DNA of 5,765 bases from assembly GCA_017549085.1 (NCBI GenBank), contig JAFYVO010000224.1, positions 1-5,765 on the forward strand, given 5' to 3'. Below are positions 5,521-5,765 of the stretch, in pieces. The translations under genes were made by a program, and so were the position numbers. Every line of letters starts with the position of its first letter. Within the stretch, counting starts at the first letter, position 1. Below the pieces are notes generated by a model. That model was not told the DNA's origin and ran no database searches. It saw nothing but the letters and a program-made list of their open reading frames with translations. The stretch is from Thermoguttaceae bacterium. GTDB lineage: Bacteria; Planctomycetota; Planctomycetia; Pirellulales; Thermoguttaceae.

Positions 5521-5765
5521 TTAGCGGTTCTCTTTGCAACTCAATCGTTCGACGTCAAGGCGAACGACCGCGACCGCGCCGAGGGCGTCGGCGTCGAACC
5601 GCCAAGCGCGTTGGCCCGCCGTCTTGTTCATAATCGCCGTTAGTCCCCGGCGTTTTTCTTCGACGTCGACGAGTTCCGTCGCGACGGCGACCCCGACGAC
5701 GCTCCGGTATCGCGCCGAAAAAGCGCAAGGCGTCGGCCCTTCGAGCAATTCGAACCCGGCGTCGA
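5521..5765 (-). CDS. Pyridoxamine 5'-phosphate oxidase-like (NimA-type) FMN-binding protein, C-terminal part (5' end beyond right edge)
   Basis: The last 80 residues of a protein I recognise as the pyridoxamine 5'-phosphate oxidase-like split-barrel family, of the type related to nitroimidazole-resistance NimA proteins. The key segment is ARYRSVVGVAVATELVD, then VEEKRRGLTAIMNKTAG: a YRSV strand, a Val-Asp turn and an EEKRRGL helix, which is the usual order. It ends with VRLDVERLSCKENR, matching the terminal strand that often ends in a Ile/Leu-(S/T)-G-K motif; here Cys replaces the Gly. Members bind FMN or a related flavin and often reduce small molecules; the actual substrate is not known. 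The frame stays open to the window edge and no true start is seen; the TTG at 5748 is internal. It converges on the M16 gene across a 167-base gap holding the terminator and the AT-rich repeat. Confidence 0.75.
   Translation of the reverse strand, partial: DAGFELLEGPTPCAFSARYRSVVGVAVATELVDVEEKRRGLTAIMNKTAGQRAWRFDADALGAVAVVRLDVERLSCKENR

Overview
The composition and gene content suggest a bacterial chromosome fragment, most likely from the Planctomycetota, perhaps a gut-associated or uncultured lineage. The coding DNA is GC-rich, very rich in CG dinucleotides, and prefers codons such as GCG, TCG and ACG. The GNAT acetyltransferase and the M16-like protein resemble, from memory, families that recur in planctomycete genomes. 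This placement is inference. No rRNA, tRNA, CRISPR array, transposase or phage gene is visible.

Layout, left to right. Three genes lie on the minus strand. Positions 1-310 hold the N-terminal quarter of an SstT-type sodium/serine-threonine symporter that runs off the left edge. It is preceded, 72 bases upstream, by a sugar phosphate isomerase/epimerase-like TIM-barrel protein (383-1249), which may share its transcript. A secreted esterase with two tandem SGNH/GDSL domains occupies 1539-2969. A 332-base divergent intergenic region with strong A/T tracts separates this block from two plus-strand genes: a GNAT acetyltransferase (3302-3880), followed by a clear hairpin terminator, and an M16-family protein lacking the zinc-binding HxxEH motif (4103-5353). 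After it come a 15-base AT-rich tandem duplication and a second strong hairpin terminator. On the right edge, on the minus strand and converging on that terminator, is the C-terminal part of a pyridoxamine-phosphate-oxidase-like flavin-binding protein (5521-5765).

Functional reading. The genes look like mostly independent units rather than one pathway. The isomerase and symporter could form a small operon for nutrient use. The esterase would act outside the cytoplasm on acylated substrates. The M16 protein would be expected to pair with a catalytic M16 subunit encoded elsewhere.

No convincing new system was found. The points most worth a second look are the doubled esterase with both active sites intact, the M16 protein without its metal-binding motif, the composition shift inside sstT, and AT-rich intergenic islands each followed by the same heptamer.
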